Source: Candidatus Onthoplasma faecigallinarum
GTDB lineage: Bacteria > Bacillota > Clostridia > Christensenellales > UBA1242
Reading direction: 5' to 3'
Assembly (NCBI GenBank): GCA_018715225.1
Contig: DVMB01000027.1
Location: 1-8,897 of the forward strand
Length of the DNA stretch: 8,897 bases
Part shown: positions 5,910 to 8,897 of the stretch, piece by piece
Numbering within the stretch: position 1 is the first letter of the stretch
Layout: each line of letters opens with the position of its first letter
Made by a program: the position numbers and the translations under genes
The notes under the pieces: model-generated
Told to the model about the DNA's origin: nothing
What the model saw: the letters and a program-made list of their open reading frames with translations, nothing else
Database searches by the model: none

Positions 5910-5973
5910 ACAATCCTCTTTAATCTTATATAAAATTCCTTATTGAAATTCATATATTTTAAGATACTATTAT

Positions 5974-7974
5974 TTAATCAGTCAAATAAAATGTACAACT
6001 AGATAATTTCTTTCTCTTTAGTTTCAAAACTTTACCATTCTGCATCTTGTAATAATATCCGTCTTTATATGGGCAATTTTTGCAATTTGCCTTTAGGTAT
6101 TCTTTCATAGGGCAAAATCTAAGCGCCATATATGGCATACGCTCTTCCCCTCGTTCTGCCACAATATAAGACACATTGAAATAGCCCGCAGAATAATCAT
6201 TGTAGATATTCAATCCCCCGCCTGCGATGATGTCTGTAGCAAAATTCATAGCATAGAGATTGTTAGCAACAACTCCAATTTTTGTTTTATCCACTATGTT
6301 CTTGAGATATTCTATATCTTGTTTCAAAACAAAATTTGGCAAATCTAGATATGCAACTTTATTTAGTTTTTCACATTTTGACTTAAAAGCAATTATCTTT
6401 TCTATTTCATAAACTTCTGGGGAATATATTTGAATTTTGCGTTCGTCAACTTCCCCATTTAGACTTATATGATAGTCCTTAATTTCGGGTTGCGTGCAAA
6501 CAGGTTTTCCTAATTTTACAGGCTCAATTTTTTCATGAATGTAGGTCAATTTATCCAGCAAAACTTGATAGCATTTTCTTCTAAATTCGTTCAATCTAGA
6601 AATGGGCATAAATATTTCATCTGTATTCAATTCTAAATTCGGCTTAAAATAATCATTTTTTTCGAAAGTTTTTTGAAAATCTTCTATTTTTAGAGGATTG
6701 TTTTTTGCCTTTTCGCAAATATTCCCCTCTACAGACAATTCATGATCCAAATATTTAATTTTTGCTACAATAGGTCGATTGCTGTATGCGTCTATGTGGA
6801 TAAAGACATCTTTTTTTAGATGAATAGTCTCTAGCCTCTGTTCCTTTTCATTGTCTAACAAAAGGTTGACGGTATCCCCAGTTTTAAAATTATTGCCTGT
6901 AGTTGTCAATCTATAGAGTAAGCTATCAACTTTTTTCACATCATACGGGGAGATTGAACCAATTTCTCTCTCGTCTCGAAAAATTTTTAGCACTGATTTT
7001 GGCTTCAAATCATAATCCGTTTTGATATAGACCTCATTAAATTTCTTCCCTACTATAATTTTTTGAATTTTTCCAATTTTTAGACCCTGATGCCCAGAAT
7101 TAAATGAGATTATGTTATCATTTCCATCGAAATATCCGGGAGTAAAGCCACGGTTAAAAGCCAGCTTCAAATCGTCCAGTTTGTGTTCAACTCCATCTAT
7201 CTTGTCTCTATAATATTTCGTTACCGTGGCGACGTAGAATGGTCGTCTTGCTCGTCCTTCAATTTTGATTGCATCAACTCCCGCTTCTATTAAATCATTT
7301 AACCTTGGCAACATGCAAAAATCTTTTGCACTCAATAGATACCCTTGTTTTAACAATTTGTCGTTGTCGTAAAAAGTATATGGCAATCTACATAATTGCT
7401 TACATTTTCCACGATTCCCGCTGGCATTATGTAGATACGAACTCAAATAGCAGTTTCCTGAAAAACTGATACATAGTGCTCCCTGCACGAAATATTCAAT
7501 TTCAATTTTTGAATTGTTGCGAATCCTTTTTATTTCATCTAGTGGAGTCTCTCTTGCGAGCACCACACGCTTGACACCCAATTTTTCCAACTCACGCACG
7601 CCCTCCAAATTGTGTATCCCCATCTGTGTGCTGGCATGAATCTCCACCATAGGAAAATATTTTGAAATAAGGGAAATCAAACCTATATCTTGCACAATGA
7701 ACGCATCCACTCCAATATTGTAGGCATCTACCACCAAATTAAGTGCATCTTGAATTTCAAAATCATCAAACAATATATTTACAGTCAAATGGACTTTCAC
7801 ATTGTATGCATGGGCGAATTCTACCGCCTGTCTTAAAGACTGCATATCAAAACCTTCAATATTGTTCCTAGCATTGAAATCTTTGATGCCGAGATAGACT
7901 TCGTCCGCACCATTATACACCGCCTGCTTTAAACTCATCATATCTCCCGCAGGAGACAACAATCTCACTTTCAT
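5974..7974 (-). CDS. U32 family protein, RlhA/YdcP-like (putative rRNA or tRNA hydroxylation enzyme)
   Basis: About 666 aa. The opening LLSPAGD and the signature ExFxxGALCxxxxGxCxLS (160-178) match the U32 'peptidase' family exactly. Studied members are not proteases: TrhP makes 5-hydroxyuridine in tRNA, and RlhA makes 5-hydroxycytidine in 23S rRNA; both need prephenate and an iron-sulfur cluster. Candidate cluster Cys are C168, C175, C191 and C195. The length matches the long RlhA-type form (about 650 aa) more than the ~450 aa TrhP form. The C-terminus has a second Cys set, C621-x9-C-x2-C-x25-C660, as in long Firmicutes homologues. I start at ATG 7974; a GTG directly before it (7977) is in frame and would add one residue. 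Neither has a clear ribosome site. It is divergent from the CobW gene and upstream of the metallopeptidase-like gene. Family is certain; the exact RNA target is inferred. Confidence 0.92.
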   Translation of the reverse strand: MKVRLLSPAGDMMSLKQAVYNGADEVYLGIKDFNARNNIEGFDMQSLRQAVEFAHAYNVKVHLTVNILFDDFEIQDALNLVVDAYNIGVDAFIVQDIGLISLISKYFPMVEIHASTQMGIHNLEGVRELEKLGVKRVVLARETPLDEIKRIRNNSKIEIEYFVQGALCISFSGNCYLSSYLHNASGNRGKCKQLCRLPYTFYDNDKLLKQGYLLSAKDFCMLPRLNDLIEAGVDAIKIEGRARRPFYVATVTKYYRDKIDGVEHKLDDLKLAFNRGFTPGYFDGNDNIISFNSGHQGLKIGKIQKIIVGKKFNEVYIKTDYDLKPKSVLKIFRDEREIGSISPYDVKKVDSLLYRLTTTGNNFKTGDTVNLLLDNEKEQRLETIHLKKDVFIHIDAYSNRPIVAKIKYLDHELSVEGNICEKAKNNPLKIEDFQKTFEKNDYFKPNLELNTDEIFMPISRLNEFRRKCYQVLLDKLTYIHEKIEPVKLGKPVCTQPEIKDYHISLNGEVDERKIQIYSPEVYEIEKIIAFKSKCEKLNKVAYLDLPNFVLKQDIEYLKNIVDKTKIGVVANNLYAMNFATDIIAGGGLNIYNDYSAGYFNVSYIVAERGEERMPYMALRFCPMKEYLKANCKNCPYKDGYYYKMQNGKVLKLKRKKLSSCTFYLTD

Positions 7975-8110
7975 CACTCATACTTTATCACAAAAACCAA
8001 ATTTATACAATACTATTTGTCTATTAATATTTTTAAAAAAATTAATAATTTTTAAAATTTGTGCTTGATTTTTTCATTTCCGTGCTATAATTAATGGCGA
8101 GGAGAAAAAA
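7975..8110. promoter_or_regulatory. divergent intergenic region between the U32 and CobW genes
   Basis: This AT-rich spacer must hold start signals for both directions. The CobW side has a clear promoter (listed separately). On the U32 side a minus-strand TATAAA at about 8000-8006 is a possible -10, but its -35 region is poor and I do not call it. I found no clear palindromic operator such as a zinc-uptake-regulator box, although CobW genes are often metal-regulated. Confidence 0.5.
8065..8091 (+). promoter_or_regulatory. promoter of the CobW-family gene, extended -10
   Basis: A perfect TATAAT (8086-8091) is preceded by TG at 8083-8084, which forms an extended -10. TTGATT (8065-8070) serves as -35 with a short 15-base spacer, which the extended -10 can offset. 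Transcription would start near 8098, just before the ribosome site GAGGAG (8099-8104), six bases from the ATG, giving a very short leader. Confidence 0.65.
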
Positions 8111-8897
8111 ATGAGTGAATTTAAAACTATTCCCATCACATTAGTTACGGGATATTTAGGCAGTGGTAAAACCACTTTGTTAAATCATATTTTGTCTAAT
8201 ACAAAAGGATATAAAGTAGCCGTCATAGTAAACGACATCGGCGAAGTAAATATCGACGCCGACCTGATTGAAAAAGGTGGTGTTGTAAATAAAAAAGAAG
8301 AAAGCCTAGTCGCTCTTCAAAACGGATGTATATGTTGTACACTTAGAAAAGATTTGATAGAGCAACTTCATGACATCATCAAACAAAAGAAGTTTGACCA
8401 CATAATCATAGAAGCTAGCGGTATATGTGAACCTATTCCTATAGCTCAGACAATCAATTTCTTGACCGAAAGTTTCAAGGCAAAAAAGATGCCAATATAT
8501 TGCAAACTTGACGCCATTGTAAGCGTTGTCGACGCTCTTAGAATGGTACAAGAATTTGGCTGTGGAGATGAGCTCATAAAATCAAATATTGACGAAGAAG
8601 ATATTGAAAATCTTGTCATTCAACAGATTGAGTTTTGTGACATTTTGATTTTGAACAAAGTCAGCGAAGTATCAAAGGATGAATTGGAGCGTGTAAAACG
8701 TATCATCAAAAACCTTCAACCAAAAGCAAAATTGATTGAAGCAGACTACTCCAATGTCGACATAAAAGAAATTTTGGACACCAATTTGTTTGATATGGAA
8801 AATGTGCTAACATCAGCCGGCTGGTTCCAAGAGATAGAAAAAGACATTGAAGAAGATGACGATGAAAAAGATCATCACGACCATGATGATGACGAAC
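8111..8897 (+). CDS. CobW/COG0523 family metal-chaperone GTPase (3' end beyond the window)
   Basis: 262 codons are visible and the frame stays open at the window edge. COG0523 proteins are G3E-class P-loop GTPases that insert or deliver metals (zinc, cobalt, nickel). Visible here: Walker A GYLGSGKTT (14-22), a NDIGEVNIDADL switch region (41-52), the hallmark metal-binding CxCC as GCICC (72-76), IIIEASGICEP (98-108) in place of the common ETSG Walker B region, and the base-recognition motif as NKVS (182-185), where most family members have NKxD. After about residue 238 comes an acidic, His-containing linker (EEDDDEKDHHDHDDDE), the common metal-binding spacer before the C-terminal CobW domain, which lies outside the window. 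The start ATG has GAGGAG at 8099-8104. Metal specificity cannot be told from this sequence. Confidence 0.93.
   Translation, partial: MSEFKTIPITLVTGYLGSGKTTLLNHILSNTKGYKVAVIVNDIGEVNIDADLIEKGGVVNKKEESLVALQNGCICCTLRKDLIEQLHDIIKQKKFDHIIIEASGICEPIPIAQTINFLTESFKAKKMPIYCKLDAIVSVVDALRMVQEFGCGDELIKSNIDEEDIENLVIQQIEFCDILILNKVSEVSKDELERVKRIIKNLQPKAKLIEADYSNVDIKEILDTNLFDMENVLTSAGWFQEIEKDIEEDDDEKDHHDHDDDE

Noticed and set aside
5974..7974. U32 protein as a collagenase-type protease
   Set aside because: The 'peptidase' name is historical. Characterised bacterial members of this signature hydroxylate tRNA or rRNA, and the Cys pattern fits an iron-sulfur cluster enzyme.
8306..8551. Minus-strand frame inside the CobW gene
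   Set aside because: It lies entirely antisense to a gene with clear Walker A and CxCC motifs, and has no ribosome site or recognisable domain.
1..8897. Alternative genetic code with TGA as tryptophan, suggested by low GC and all complete genes ending in TAA
   Set aside because: Tryptophan is encoded by TGG in the genes examined, and no gene needs read-through of TGA to keep its domains.

Overview
The window is AT-rich DNA with a standard genetic code (all tryptophans inspected are TGG, TGA acts as a stop), purine-rich Shine-Dalgarno sites, sigma-70-type promoters and an initiator tRNA with an encoded CCA. With the families present, this fits a low-GC Bacillota (Firmicutes) genome, probably an uncultured Clostridia-like gut or rumen bacterium. 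The taxonomy is inference, because no marker gene beyond the tRNA is present.

Layout from left to right. Positions 1-479 hold no gene. A consensus promoter at 480-508 drives a stand-alone VirD4/TraG-type coupling ATPase (529-2544, +), whose stop codon lies inside its own terminator. A second promoter and terminator frame an initiator tRNA-fMet (2775-2851, +). After a non-coding stretch with one more hairpin comes an accessory-looking region. It holds a small hypothetical protein resembling an immunity protein (3108-3611, -), directly preceded in its transcript by a frameshifted remnant whose last codons overlap the start (3608-3771, -). It also holds a GIY-YIG nuclease-family protein whose transcript may be leaderless (4067-4693, +) and a cytoplasmic HExxH metallopeptidase-like protein (4728-5909, -). 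The metallopeptidase lies 64 bases downstream of, and probably co-transcribed with, a large U32 family protein of the RlhA type (5974-7974, -). A 136-base divergent intergenic region separates that gene from a CobW/COG0523 metal-chaperone GTPase (8111 to the window end, +, truncated by the window edge).

The genes do not form one pathway. The coupling protein, the tRNA, the U32 protein and the CobW protein look like independent units with their own signals. The stretch 2887-5973 looks like accessory DNA next to a tRNA gene. The most interesting points are the degraded toxin-like tail joined to an immunity-like gene, the lone coupling protein with a poly-aspartate tail, the possible leaderless start of the GIY-YIG gene, and a metallopeptidase-like protein that I cannot place in a named family.
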